A stretch of DNA of 64,000 nucleotides. It comes from Patiria miniata. Taxonomy: Eukaryota; Echinodermata; Asteroidea; Valvatida; Asterinidae. Where the stretch lies: NCBI RefSeq assembly GCF_015706575.1, contig NW_024037048.1, positions 15,579,512 to 15,643,511 on the forward strand, read 5' to 3'. The first letter of the stretch is position 1. Every line of letters begins with the position of its first letter. Below, one piece after another: positions 41,273-51,501 of the stretch. A program made the position numbers and the translations under genes. Under the pieces are notes generated by a model that was given only the letters and a program-made list of their open reading frames with translations, did no database searches and was not told where the DNA came from.

Positions 41273-41976
41273 AAGCATGGTCCAAGTTACTCGGACTACT
41301 GTAAGTGTAGTCCGAAAATTTGGGACTCTCAATACTGTGTATGAGAGTCCCAAAACTTATGGTTTTGAAAACATGCAAAGCAAGAAAAAAGACTGGCACC
41401 TGAAACCACCAGTCCAACACAGCTTCAGTACTGCATCAACCAACCATGCCAAAAGAATTAAAGAAACGTGTGGCATGAAGCGGGAACTAGTCTCAATTTA
41501 CTACACATTTCTCCGTAGTCAAGCCACCAGACTATTGACACTGAATGAAGAGGTCAGTCTTTTCAAATAGTTGGACCATATGGTCATGATGGTTGGACAT
41601 GTACCAGACTAGTATTTAGTCCCATTTTGAAATCACTTGACTTCCCTCTCATGTGCAAAACATTGAAGAAAAATCTCCTTTAAAAATTGAATTGAGTGTC
41701 CAAACTTGGTTGGTGAAATACTGAGGACATTTTCTTTGCCCGTTTTGTTTTGCACGTTTCAGAGCACTCCAGAGCCCTGTCTGCTGTAAGTGTAACTTAG
41801 CCCTAGTCCTAGCCCAGGTTGGACTCTGTTGTGTACACGCAACGGAGTCCAGGGTATGAATCTCTCCTGCCATAGCGAAAACAGTTTTAACACATTTAGT
41901 AAATATTGCTTGAGATTATTTATGCTTATTGAATTCTTCTCATTGTCTTTGGGTAATGTATTTTTTTTTTCATTAG
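41273..41976. other. Upstream flank of the endophilin exons
   Basis: It contains a short hairpin (GGGACTCTCA ... TGAGAGTCCC at 41321-41352) and a 108-codon ORF (41244-41570) without a recognised family. The expected first endophilin exons (start Met, amphipathic helix 0, DDDF motif) are not found here. Confidence 0.4.
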
Positions 41977-42049
41977 AAAATTGACGTGGCAGGTCACACA
42001 GTGGATGATTTGGTGAACAAGACAATAGAATACCTTCAGCCCAATCCAG
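41977..42049 (+). CDS. Endophilin-A, BAR-domain exon a
   Basis: 73 bp between TTTTTTCATTAG and GTAAGA. It reads [24 protein letters not shown] and one base. This matches the endophilin-A segment [24 protein letters not shown] in helix 1 of the N-BAR domain. Endophilins bind and curve membranes at sites of clathrin-mediated endocytosis and recruit dynamin and synaptojanin by an SH3 domain. The exon ends in phase 1, matching the next exon. The upstream exons are missing from the window. Confidence 0.85.
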
Positions 42050-42679
42050 GTAAGAACCAAAATTGAAACATCATTGACGCTAACCTTCCCAAATCCTCCA
42101 AAATCCTATTTGCAAAATGTAGGCTTTTGCAGGATTGAGGCTATATGGCAAAAATGTGTGCCTGATTTATGAGGATGCACTGTGTCAAGGTCTTGGCCGG
42201 ATCTTGTGTTGTTCCCTGAGCTCAGGGAACCAGACTAGCTGGCTTGCATCCATTCACGGATGTGTAACCGCTTGCCAAAAAAATGTGGACTAAATAAATT
42301 TGGTAAATTGGGGCACTATTTGGAAAAATCAGTTTCTTCCTATGATGGTCGGCCGACCATCTTTTGAAATCAATACCAAAATTCTCATTTTCTTAAAAAT
42401 GACAGCACACCAGGTGCCATGATTTCACAGGATGTCTGAGACTGTCATTCACCTACAGTCAAGTAAAGTATTTCATAATAATTTGGTGGTTTTGTTTGTT
42501 GGTGTTTGCAAATGTCGTATATTACCTTTAATTGTAACCTTTGGAATAATTACGTTTGGGGTGACTATAGAACACCGGTTTGAATCTGGTCTAAGTATTC
42601 ACTTCAAAACAAACCAAATAGAGATAGATCTTCTATTTGTGTGCTGACCCTAATCAATCGTATTGTCTTTTCTGAACAG
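42050..42679 (+). other. Endophilin intron 1
   Basis: About 42080-42250 is an inverted copy of the repeat at about 45080-45210 (TTTTGCAGGATTGAGGC; GTGTCAAGGTCTTGG). No exon is recognised elsewhere in it. Confidence 0.5.
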
Positions 42680-42805
42680 TCTCCAGAGCCATGAGCAAAG
42701 TCCGTGGTCAGAACAAAGGAGGAACCAAGCCTCAACAACCCGTAGGATTCCTGGGAGAAGTCATGCTGAAGAACGGCAGAGAATTAGGAGAAGATTCGAC
42801 GTTTA
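42680..42805 (+). CDS. Endophilin-A, BAR-domain exon b
   Basis: 126 bp, acceptor TTTTCTGAACAG, donor GTGAGC. It reads V (split codon) SRAMSKVRGQNKGGTKPQQP, VGFLGEVMLKNGRELGEDST, F. It aligns with the endophilin segment SRAKLSMINTMSKIRGQ...[20 protein letters not shown] but lacks seven residues after SRA. The phase is 1 at both ends. There is no stop. Confidence 0.85.
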
Positions 42806-43474
42806 GTGAGCAAACTTCAAGATGTATTCTCTTTCCTTCTGTGGTAGACTGATCAAAAAGCTCTCAAAAAGGTGCTCTAATCAGCGTTCCAATCCACCAA
42901 CATAGTACCATGAGTATTGTGTAATTTATGTAGGGCCCAGCACTTCAGATATGCAAGGCCAAGTAAAGAAATAAACCAGTTTCTCGTACCTGCCCGCTGC
43001 CTTTTTTGCACCCACTTTGTATTTTTTATTTTTTTAATTTATAAATGCATACATTTGCAATATACAGGTGAGTCAAAATAGACGAAACCCAAATGGCAGG
43101 ACCAATTTTTGAATAAAGTTTTGCCTGTAGCACTTTCCAAATCTAGGATATGAAAGCCCAATCAATGGGCTTTGTATTAACACAAGAATCATTCACATCA
43201 TTCATTTGCTTAAAGTTACGGAATTTTGAACACAAACACCATTTTAAAGTTCTGTCCATGGATCACAAAGAAATGTACGTGTTATTTCAGCAAAATGAAA
43301 ACAATTCACATGCATCCCTATGAGAATTGTTTTCGTTTTGCTGAAAAAAAACACTTACTTTTTAACCTAGCCCAACTGGTCTCATTTTGATGGAAACAAC
43401 AGGACAAAATCTTTCCTGTTATAGGTATTATAAAAAGATGGATTTTGTTATGTTTTGTTTTTGTTTGGATACAG
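42806..43474 (+). other. Endophilin intron 2
   Basis: No exon or known repeat is identified. The last ~90 bp are duplicated ahead of the second copy of the next exon. Confidence 0.5.
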
Positions 43475-43608
43475 GTATGGCGATGGTCGAGATGGAAGAA
43501 TCACTGAGGCAACTTTCTGAAGTCCAGGACGCCTTCGATTTGAACGTCAGACAGAACTTCCTGGATCCCCTGGATCATCTCAAGAACAAAGATCTGAAAG
43601 AGATCAAC
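43475..43608 (+). CDS. Endophilin-A, BAR-domain exon c1
   Basis: 134 bp, acceptor TTTGGATACAG, donor GTGAGT. With the split codon it reads S-MAMVEMEESLRQLSEVQDA, FDLNVRQNFLDPLDHLKNKD, LKEIN, matching the endophilin segment [42 protein letters not shown]. This is the central helix 2 area that forms the membrane-binding face. Phases (1 in, 0 out) fit exon b and exon d. Confidence 0.88.
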
Positions 43609-44333
43609 GTGAGTTCCATCTTACAAAATCTAACATCACCCATTATCTGGTTGATTTTGATAGAATATCAGGACTGTGTTGCACAGCCACGTTCGGGGAA
43701 ATTCAAGCACAAATTAGGGAAAATGGAAAAGCATAAAGCCACGTCAGAATGAAGTGGCTACGGCTAATACATTAGTTGCACCTATGGAAGCAGATGAAGC
43801 CACTTCCCATGTGGGCTAGTGCTAGCCGTAGCCATGTCATTCAGACATGGCTTATGCTCACTAACAGAAGGGTTAAGCAGGGTTACTGGAATTTACATTC
43901 TCATATAGCGTAATCCGGCGAACAAAGTTAAAAGCCATTTTTGAGGTCGCGCCACGACTACGTGCACGCGTTCTTAAAGACGAGGCTCGCAAATGTTTTG
44001 GTCGAAGGAGTCCGGAGTGCACGATTCACGTGAGCCTAGTGCCTCCGCATTTATCCTGAGTTATCCTGTTCACAGACAAACCAAGGCCGATGAAAACATA
44101 TACCTCACCTCATGGTGGAGGGAAAAAAAAGCAGACGGGAAACCATTTTTTTTTTTACTCTGTCTAATAATGCATTTCATAGACCATGCATTTCATAGAC
44201 AATCTTAGCTTCCAGGGTATACTTAGCACAGCTGTTTAGTTTTGGTGGAAACAACAGAACAATAAAATGTTGTTTTTTATACATTGTAGGTATCAATAAA
44301 AAAAAAATTGTTTTGGTTATTTTTTGGATACAG

Positions 44334-44467
44334 CTACGGCGATGGTCGAGATAAGAGAATCACTGAGGCAACTTTCTGAAGTCAAGGGCGCCTTCGATTT
44401 GAACGTCAGACAGAACTTCCTGGATCCCCTGGATCATCTCAAGAACAAAGATCTGAAGGAGATCAAC
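44334..44467 (+). CDS. Endophilin-A, duplicated exon c2
   Basis: A second 134-bp exon 725 bp downstream, with the same acceptor context and the same GTGAGT donor. It reads T-TAMVEIRESLRQLSEVKGA, then FDLNVRQNFLDPLDHLKNKD, LKEIN. It differs mainly in the first half (TTAMVEIRES versus SMAMVEMEES; VKGA versus VQDA). Equal length, equal phases and splice sites mean that c1 or c2 could be used as alternatives. Using both would also keep c2 readable only if the phases were 0 to 1, which they are not, so joint inclusion would shift the frame. Confidence 0.85.
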
Positions 44468-44734
44468 GTGAGTTCCATCTTACAGAATCTGACAGAATGT
44501 GGTTGATTTTGATAGAAGCAGGACTGTGTTGCACAGCCACCTGCGGGGAAATTCAAGCACAAATTGTGGCCAATCTGGAAAAAAAATGATAGAAGACCAG
44601 TGATTGATTACTGGTTGATTTGGGTTGTAACTTATGCCTGTGTACTTTTTGTCATTCGATAAATTTGGGGTCCACTTTTTTCCTGTCCCTGTTACATCTG
44701 ACATCTGTGATTTTATAATTCTGATGCACTCCTT

Positions 44735-45285
44735 AATGCAGTCGTCCTCCAAGGGTGATTATGAATAGCAAACTACCTACACAACGAATACAAAATTGTT
44801 TAAAGTCATTCTTAACCCTAACTCCCTGGGCATTTTTGCGATGATGCTGCAAAATCCTCCAACTGCCTCCATGTCAAAATTGCATGCAGCCTCAATCCTG
44901 CAAAATCCTCCATTATCTCTTGAATGTGATCCTTGGAAGAATGATCACTGCCTCAATCCTACAAAATCCTCCAGCAATCACTGTCAATATGTTGAGGCTG
45001 AGCCAGTGGCATCCTGGAGCAGTCCGGAGGACTTCAAGTATAATTTATGCACAGCTGAGCATAAACAAACACAAGGCCCGACCCAAGACCTTGACACACT
45101 GCATCCTGCAAAATCAGCCACACATTTTTGCCAATTAAACAGCCTCAATCCTGCAAAATCCTCCATTTTGCAAAGAGGATTTTGGAGGATTTGGGAAGGT
45201 TAGGGTTAATGCAGTCGTCCACCAAGAGTGATTATGTGAAGCAGACAACCTACCCAACAAATTGTTGAAGTCATTCTTAATGATA
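44735..45285. repeat. Repeat insertion flanked by ~80-bp direct repeats
   Basis: The flanks TAATGCAGTCGTCCTCCAAG (44735) and TAATGCAGTCGTCCACCAAG (45207) start ~80-bp direct repeats. Between them TAACCCTAACTCCC and GGTTAGGGTTA are inverted, and the filling is built from CTCAATCCTGCAAAATCCTC words. It lies in the endophilin intron. A related piece is at 42080-42250, inverted. Confidence 0.6.
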
Positions 45286-45442
45286 CTTGAACAGCAAATG
45301 ACAATGCTCAAGAGATAACAGGAACTCGAAAATTGTCACACTTTTTTGACCCATAATCTATATAAGGTGCCTTACAGCAATGTGCAAATGTCTCTTGTCA
45401 AACAATAAGTTTATTTGTCTCCCCAATGTTTGTTTTTTTCAG

Positions 45443-45509
45443 CACCATCGGAAGAAGTTACAGGGGCGACGTCTTGACTTTGACTACAAAAAGAAGAAGC
45501 AAGCAAAAG
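45443..45509 (+). CDS. Endophilin-A, BAR-domain exon d
   Basis: 67 bp, acceptor TTTTTTTCAG, donor GTAGG. It reads [20 protein letters not shown], AK plus one base, matching the highly conserved endophilin motif [22 protein letters not shown]. The phase is 0 in, consistent with exon c. The following exons (rest of BAR domain, SH3) are not in the window: a Penelope-like element follows 120 bp downstream and then SLC12 array sequence. Confidence 0.88.
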
Positions 45510-45629
45510 GTAGGCGACAGATTATCTCACCTCCATCATATCAAATCATCTTACATTACTAAAATCATAACTAAAACAAAAATAACGTTAGACTTACAAA
45601 GTTTTATGACACTAAGTATATCATTATTA

Positions 45630-45830
45630 AGACAAGATAAGTTTATGCTCTGCCCGTCGTCAGGAGAATGAGGGATTCCAATGATGATGCGATGTTATAA
45701 GGCTGGGTGCGGTGAGGCATGAGAAGGATGCAAACTGGTGAAGCTGTGGTGATGTGATGGAGTTCTTGAGGTAGGTGTTCATCGTCGCAGATGATGAACA
45801 CCTACCTCAAGAACTCCATCACATCACCAC
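45630..45830 (-). mobile_element. Inverted arm of a Penelope-like element
   Basis: 45630-45745 is the complement of parts of 46430-46626 (the 3' end of the element), lacking about 75 bp that the right arm has. At 45755-45830 a near-perfect palindrome (GATGGAGTTCTTGAGGTAGG ... CCTACCTCAAGAACTCCATC) joins the arm to the coding strand. Inverted, partially deleted arms of this kind are typical of Penelope-like insertions. Confidence 0.7.
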
Positions 45831-46360
45831 AGCACTGCAGCGCAACGGATACCAGCCAAGTCAAGACACAAGACCCAAGAACCATTCCCGGCCGTAGGGT
45901 CTCCTATACCCAAAGCCAACTAGTTAGGGCCCCTAGTTCCATCACCCTCCCCTACTTAGGCACCACTTCTCATCACATCCAGTGGCTCCTCCATAAGCAT
46001 GGAATTCGAGTCTTCCACACAGCCCCTCTGAAGATGCAGAACCTGCTGACTTCACACAAGGATCGGTGTGACCCAGAATGCAGACCAGGGGTGTACAAGA
46101 TTCCATGTCAATGTGGCAAAGTGTATATCAGCGAGACTGGCAGGGACCTCCCCACCAGACTCAATGAACGCAAAGCCCATGGCAGGAAGGGAGACTTCAA
46201 GAAATCTTCCATCGTCAAACACTCCCACACCGAAGACCACCCGATCAACTGAAGCCAAGCAGAAATACTCAGTAGCATCGACTGCTGGTACCCCCGACGC
46301 ATCAGAGAAGCCAACTATACCCCTGAGCTCCTTCCCCTTTGCCCCCTCACTGTGTACTGA
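45791..46360 (+). pseudogene. Penelope-like retroelement, 3' end with GIY-YIG nuclease
   Basis: 5'-truncated. The frame from 45791 reads the end of the reverse transcriptase/linker, then a GIY-YIG endonuclease: GVYKIPCQCGKVYISETGRD (G-Y and V-Y-I motifs), LPTRLNERK (catalytic Arg) and KHSHTEDHPIN. A TGA at 46250-46252 interrupts, and the same frame continues SQAEILSSIDCWYPRRIREA to a TGA at 46358. A Trp codon at the stop would fit the family (DHPIDW). Penelope-like elements copy themselves by reverse transcription and use this nuclease to open the target. The RT core is missing, so this copy is dead. Confidence 0.85.
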
Positions 46361-46508
46361 CACGCTCCAGTGATCATCCAGCATCCTTCAGTCAACTTGC
46401 ATCCTGTCTCAGCTTCACCGGTTTTGAGCTTCACCAGTGTGCATCCTTCTCACGCCTCACCGCACCCATCCTTATAACATCGCATCATCATTGCAATCCC
46501 TCATTCTC

Positions 46509-46547
46509 CTGACGACGGGCAGAGCATACTGTTCGAAATGCTGAGTC
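46509..46547 (+). ncRNA. Hammerhead-ribozyme-like motif in the Penelope 3' region
   Basis: CTGACGA (46509-46515), then a stem (GGGCAG with CTGTTC, including wobbles, loop AGCATA), then GAAA (46535-46538) and GTC at 46545-46547. CUGANGA ... GAAA with a following NUH is the hammerhead core, and hammerheads are known in Penelope-like elements. An extra C after the first core box and uncertain stems I and III keep this tentative. Confidence 0.3.
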
Positions 46548-46626
46548 CCTCCGGTTCTTTTCAGAACCACACATACTCAGAAAAGAGTTTCATTTACATG
46601 GTGCCACCGCCAAACTTATCTTGTCT

Positions 46627-47300
46627 TAGTATCTTTCCACCATACAAACCTTCAAATCTAATCCTATATCAATATTAATTGTCATACATTATGCCCCCAA
46701 AAAGTGTCTGTGGAAAAAAAAGTCTGATGTGGTTTGGGATTGGAATCATTTGCCTTTGAGCATTAAACCGAGGTCTTGCCGTGATGACTGATAGCCAGGC
46801 AAATGATTCCAATCCCAATTGCAGCCCTTTTCACAACATGCAGGATTTTACACAGCTTACTTAACACAGCACTGAAATTGATTAAGGCAAGGAACTTGGT
46901 CACAGTGTCCCAAAATGTTGTTGTGATCAATTGACAAGTGTGCAGTGATGCGTGACTGAAATTAAATGAAACTCATCGGGGTTGAGGCTAAGATAGGGAG
47001 TATCTGCACAATCAAACTTTTTCAAATTGGACTTCATGATTTTGTAGTTATTTCAAAAATAGTCAGACGGACATTTCTTTTGGGCATACTTTATAATGCG
47101 TATAATATTTGTTTGCTTTAAAAGAAAAACAAAAATTGCATTTAAAATATACGAACACTTACCATAACGCGCACACTGTCGTTTTCTGCTATGCTTCCAA
47201 GGATTAATTGGCTTTGTGTTTTCCTTTGTTCCCTGATCTAAACCTTTCCCATAGACTTAGTGCACAAACCGACGTTGGAGGACAATAGGCACCGTCGTTC
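46627..47300. other. Non-coding flank between Penelope element and SLC12 array
   Basis: No gene is recognised. A short inverted pair (GGGATTGGAATCATTTGCC / GGCAAATGATTCCAATCCC) lies at about 46737-46818. SLC12-type intron sequence resumes at about 47312 (TTTTGAGTACCGAAATGTGT). Confidence 0.5.
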
Positions 47301-47574
47301 GAGTACCGTATTTTGAGTACCGAAATGTGTACTCACAGTTGAGTACTTGAAGAAGACTTTGCGGAATGAATTTTGATGAACAGTTTGAGTAAAATGCAAG
47401 CAGGTCTTTAAAAAATTAAGTCAAAGTTGCAAAATGTGTAACAAGATCATTAAACCAGATTTGTCCAGGTTTTTGGCTTTTTGCAACGCAAACGTTGGTC
47501 TTTTCCAAGACCTGGTCACAATTTATTTAGAGCAAATTCATTCACATTTTCCTTCCTGATTGGTTTCCGTCTAG

Positions 47575-47716
47575 ATTGGTGGGTTGGGTAAGATCAAGAC
47601 CAACACAATCATCAAGGAGCTCTCCAAACCCTGGATGCTGGATGAGGAAGCAGCCTGGAGACCAAAAGTTTCCTTGGAAGATCAGCAAGGAAGAAGTCAC
47701 CACCGTCAAAGAGAAG
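47575..47716 (+). pseudogene. SLC12 chimeric GLGK/KELSKPW exon, copy 4
   Basis: The same fusion as 14157: acceptor TTTCCGTCTAG, IGGLGKIKTNTII, KELSKPWMLDEEA. After the 2-nt insertion a further 4-nt loss (GAGACCAAAAGTTTCC) partly resets the frame so the end reads FPWKISKEEVTTVKEK in the upper frame. The donor is GTAGAATC. No large intact frame results from the upstream GLGK start. Confidence 0.8.
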
Positions 47717-48194
47717 GTAGAATCTCCTCCTTGGGATCAAGCACCCCCCTCCCCCCACAGTGAAAACTATTAACTTTATATTTATTTTTGTGCAAGTTGG
47801 TCAGTAGTGCAGAATGATTCACATGTTAACTAATGCATGCAAAATAGAGAAAAAAAGGAAATTTCAATGACTATCATCCCACCTTATATTTTTAGTCTAT
47901 AAAAATGTCTAATCCCCCAAAACAGATTTTTACCTACCCTACCACACAGTTGTTTTTTTATATGTAATAGAAAACACCACACTTTTTGTTCTTGGTTGGC
48001 CTTATTATTTTAATATATGTTTCAGTGTCCAATTCATTTCATGGAGCCTTTCAGAGATCTCTCAGGTTATTCTGGATGGCTGCATGTTTAAGGAAACACA
48101 TGCTTTATGTCAAAGGAAATAATGCTCTCTATAATTTTTGTTTGTGAACCCCCCCCCCCCCACCACCTCCGCCCCCACCTCCCACCACCCCCAG

Positions 48195-48515
48195 GCTTGA
48201 TCCTACTCATCGATCACCTCATCTCCATGAAATCCAACTGAGAGAAATGCAAACTGCGCATCTTTGCCACCATGGGCAAGAAGGAGCAAATGGACAGGGA
48301 GAAGATGAACATGGCCAACATGCTCAGCAAGTTCCGCATCAACTGCTCGGACGTGGAGGTCATCCCGGACCTGAACAAGAAGCCCAAGGACTGAGAGCCT
48401 GAGACGGTTCAAGGAGCTGTCCAAACCCTGGATGCTGGATGAGGAAGCAGGGGAGACCACGGAGAAGTTTCCTTTGAAGATCAGCAAGGAAGAAGTCACT
48501 ACGCTCAACGAGAAG
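48195..48515 (+). pseudogene. SLC12 large C-terminal exon, module F (two stops)
   Basis: GLILLIDHLISMKSN, then TGA in place of the conserved Trp codon (TGG to TGA at 48239-48241), then EKCKLRIFATMGKKEQ, LSKFRINCSDVEVIPDLNKK, PKD, TGA at 48391-48393. The extra base seen in module E is present, so the 3' part is in another frame (RRFKELSKPWMLDEEAGE, LKISKEEVTTLNEK). Module F shares GLILLIDH with module 2 and the GACTGA stop with module E, so it looks like a mosaic. Confidence 0.85.
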
Positions 48516-48756
48516 GTAGAATCTCCTCCTTGCGCTCAAGCACCCCCCCCCCCCCCCTCCACAGAGAAAACTATAAACAAGGGCCATTTGGGCGCCATCG
48601 TGGCTTATAAATGCTGGTACCAAATACACGATAACCAGCATGAGTGAACCAGTGAAGTGTCCCTCATTCCGGCTTCTGCTTGTTTGACTATAAAGCGCCC
48701 TCTTTTGTCCATGCATGGAGACAATACACTTAGAGCTCTTCCCAGTACCCACCTTA

Positions 48757-48960
48757 TACGGAAGATGGATAGTGCCACTCAATGAGTGTGAATATTTTTT
48801 TTTTGGTGCGTGTGAAAATATTTTTTTTTGTACAGCGGCCACCACTTATTATGTGGCGGCCGTCAGATAATAAGTGGCAGCCGCCACATAAGTCGCCATA
48901 ATAAGTGGCGGCCGCTGTACAAAAAAAAAATAAATTCACACATGTACGTAAGAAAATATT
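48757..48960. mobile_element. Truncated foldback MITE (relative of 20751)
   Basis: It starts TACGGAAGATGGATAGTGCC at the same module position as 20751. It keeps only some of the GCGGCCGCCACTTATTATG repeats and ends at about 48960, where it joins SLC12 intron (CTATCATCCCACCTTATATT). The right terminal repeat is missing. Confidence 0.7.
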
Positions 48961-49058
48961 TTCTATCATCCCACCTTATATTTTCAGGCTATAGAAATGT
49001 CAAACCCCCCCAAAACAGATTTTTACCTACCCTACCACACAGTTGTTTCTTATATGTA

Positions 49059-49733
49059 GACAAAAAAAAATATTTGGTCTCTGGTCAGACCAAAGTTCCG
49101 GAATTGACGCGGGGACGTGGCTTTTTTTTTTTTGCTTTTTTTTTTTCAAGCTTGGATTGTACAGACAAGGCCAAGTTCGGGCAAGGACCATTAGTCGACT
49201 AGTGGTTGATTTGTGACGTACCTTACGCCTGCGCACTGATAGCAACGTGCGAACGTCTCTTGTCAAATGCTGGTCAAAATGTCATCGCAAAACTTCCGGA
49301 TCCTGGCTCTCTGCTAGCGTTATGAATACGCACGGCTATTGGTTACCAGCGAAGCAACCTACCCCAGTAGGCTGGTTCCAAATAGTCGACTAGCGTAGTC
49401 AATCACCATCGACTAGACAGAGTTCGGGCAAACGTTAGTTTACCATTGGTCAACTATAGTCCTTGCGCGAACTTGGCCCAAGGTGGGGTACTATTTTGCT
49501 TTTTTGGTGTCCTCATGTACATTGGTGTCCTCCATAATTTGCCTTGGTGCTCTTGATGGTGCTCTCTAGCAATTTCCCATTCCTTGGTGCTCTTTGTTAA
49601 AAAAAAAATTGAGGAGATGCGGCAATAGAGGGCGCTGTCGGAGCTACCGCGAAACATTTTGGAAAAAAAAGATTGACGCTCATGATTAAAATCGACGCGC
49701 GCGCCGACCAGAGACCGACTTTTTTTTTTGGCC
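49059..49733. mobile_element. TIR element with TA duplication, copy 3
   Basis: 675 bp, the same element and same insertion point as 19274 and 21864, flanked by TA. The internal sequence is closest to copy 2 by eye (for example ATCGACGCGCGCGCCGACC near the right end). Confidence 0.85.
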
Positions 49734-49871
49734 TAATACAAAAACACCACACTTTTTGTGCTTGGTTGGCTTTATTATTTTGTTTCAGTGTCCTATTCAT
49801 TTCAGGGAGCCTTTCAGAGATCTCTCAGGTTATTCTGGATGGCTGCATGTCGAAGGAAACACATGCTTTAT

Positions 49872-50089
49872 GGGAGAAGATGAACATGGCCAACATGCTC
49901 AGCAAGTTCCGCATCAACTGCTCGGACGTGGAGGTCATCCCGGACCTGAACAAGAAGCCCAAGGAGTAGAGCCTGAGACGGTTCAAGGAGCTGTCCAAAC
50001 CCTGGATGCTGGATGAGGAAGCAGGAGAGACCACGGAGAAGTTTCCTTGGAAGATCAGCAAGAAAGTAGTCACTACGCTCAATGAGAAG
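49872..50089 (+). pseudogene. SLC12 large C-terminal exon, module G, 5'-truncated
   Basis: The intron text ACACATGCTTTAT is fused directly to GGGAGAAGATGAACATGGCC, removing the first ~100 bp of the exon and its acceptor. What remains reads EKMNMANMLSKFRINCSDVE, VIPDLNKKPKE, TAG at 49966-49968, then SLRRFKELSKPWMLDEEAGE and a damaged KISKKVVTTLNEK end. It cannot be spliced normally. Confidence 0.85.
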
Positions 50090-50562
50090 GTAGAATCTCC
50101 TTCTTGCACTCAAGCACCCCCCCCCCCCCCCCCCCCCACAGAGAAAACTATAAACGAGGGCCGTTTGGGCGCCATCATGGCTTAAAAATGCTGGTACCAA
50201 ATACACGATAACCAGCATGAGTGAACCAGTGAAGTGTCCCTCATTCCGGCTTCTGCTTGTTTGACTATAAAGCGCCCTCTTTTGTCCATGCATGGAGGCA
50301 ATACACTTAAAAGCTTTCCCAGTGTCCACTTTACGCTTAGTCCCTGGTTTGTGTGATTTTAAGTCCAGTCTTGCAACATCTGTTAATTGGGTCCAACCTT
50401 TGACATTCTGGAGGCTGATTTTCAATAATGAGATTGATCACTTTCAATCCATTTTTCGTACAACTCTCAGTTCATTTGATTTGCCAAGTGCATGGAACTC
50501 AACTTTAGTAAACATCAATAAATCACGACATTTTTTCGCCTGAAACCTTTTTTTTCTTCCAG

Positions 50563-50630
50563 ACCAACAGACAGATGCGGATCCGTGAATTGCTTCGCCA
50601 ACATTCCCAGGAGGCTCAGCTCATTGTCAT
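50563..50630 (+). CDS. SLC12 TNRQ exon, module G (intact)
   Basis: 68 bp, acceptor TTTTCTTCCAG, donor GTAAGT. It encodes TNRQMRIRELLRQHSQEAQL, IV; Leu to Arg relative to module 1. The terminal exon copy 2 lies 750 bp downstream in the matching phase, so this is the only TNRQ-terminal pair in the window in normal order. Confidence 0.8.
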
Positions 50631-51380
50631 GTAAGTACAAACCGGCGATAATGGCCACTATCGGACAATTAACCTATCACGGTGGAATTGCGTCAACGCA
50701 GCTTGTAAAATATTGTCTAAACATGATATACAAATGGACGCAGAACGCCAAAATCTGAGACAAACAAAAGTTAACGTACAAAATTCCATGAGCCGTTTCG
50801 CGGATACCGCCATCTTTGAAATGGGGAGGGGGGGGGGGGGCATTACATAGAAAAGTCATGCCATCATTCTCAGCTACAGTTGCATGATGAGACGTATTTT
50901 CATTGTAATGCCCCCCCCCCCCCCCCGAAAAAAAAAATAATTCAAAGATGGCGGTATCAGCGAAAAGGCTTATAGAGTTGTCTAAGGGGCGTGGTTAACT
51001 CGCAAACGGCGGTAGGTCAATGGGTGGCACTTTTCATGGCGGCACAATTGCTGACGTTTACACGAAATACCAAAAATTCTTTAAAAGCCGCAAGCGAAAC
51101 AAGAATCTTTTTAAACAAAACTAAGGACACTTGTGTAAAAACTAAAAGTTACTTGTGTAAAAAGGACACTCTTTTCAAAATAATCGGGGGGGGGGGGGGG
51201 GGGAAGGGTGTTAACCGCTGATGCAAAAAATCGGGGTGGGGTGAGCAATAAGTCTTGTGACCCAGTCTGACTGAGCTACTGTGGTCACCTGATCAAAAGT
51301 GCTGATCTGATTGGCCAATGTGCACTGTTGATTGACGTGCAGGAAGGGTCCATTATAACCTTTTCTTTGATTTCTTGCAG
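50631..51380 (+). other. Last SLC12 intron with short foldback
   Basis: Inverted segments CGGATACCGCCATCTTTGAA and TTCAAAGATGGCGGTATC, each next to a poly-G or poly-C run, form a foldback at about 50795-50965. A poly-G run at 51185-51203 marks the start of homology with the first block (23376). Confidence 0.6.
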
Positions 51381-51501
51381 GAGTCTACATATTCCTATTC
51401 CCAGGAAGCGTACTTGTTCAGCTTACATGTACATGTGCTGGCTGGAGACATTATCCAAGGATATGCTGTCAGCAGGGATGCCAAATATGGCATCCAAATA
51501 A
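51381..51501 (+). CDS. SLC12 terminal exon, copy 2
   Basis: It is equivalent to 23583-23697 with an in-frame 6-nt insertion near the start: S-L-HIPIPRKRTCSAYMYMCW, LETLSKDMLSAGMPNMASK, TAA at 51499-51501, AATAAA at 51711. Both copies have the same shortened, non-canonical C-terminus. Confidence 0.8.

Noticed and set aside
41244..41570. 108-codon ORF as the first endophilin exon
   Set aside because: It shows neither the endophilin N-terminus (amphipathic helix, DDDF) nor a suitable donor phase for exon a, and its start lies in a foldback element.
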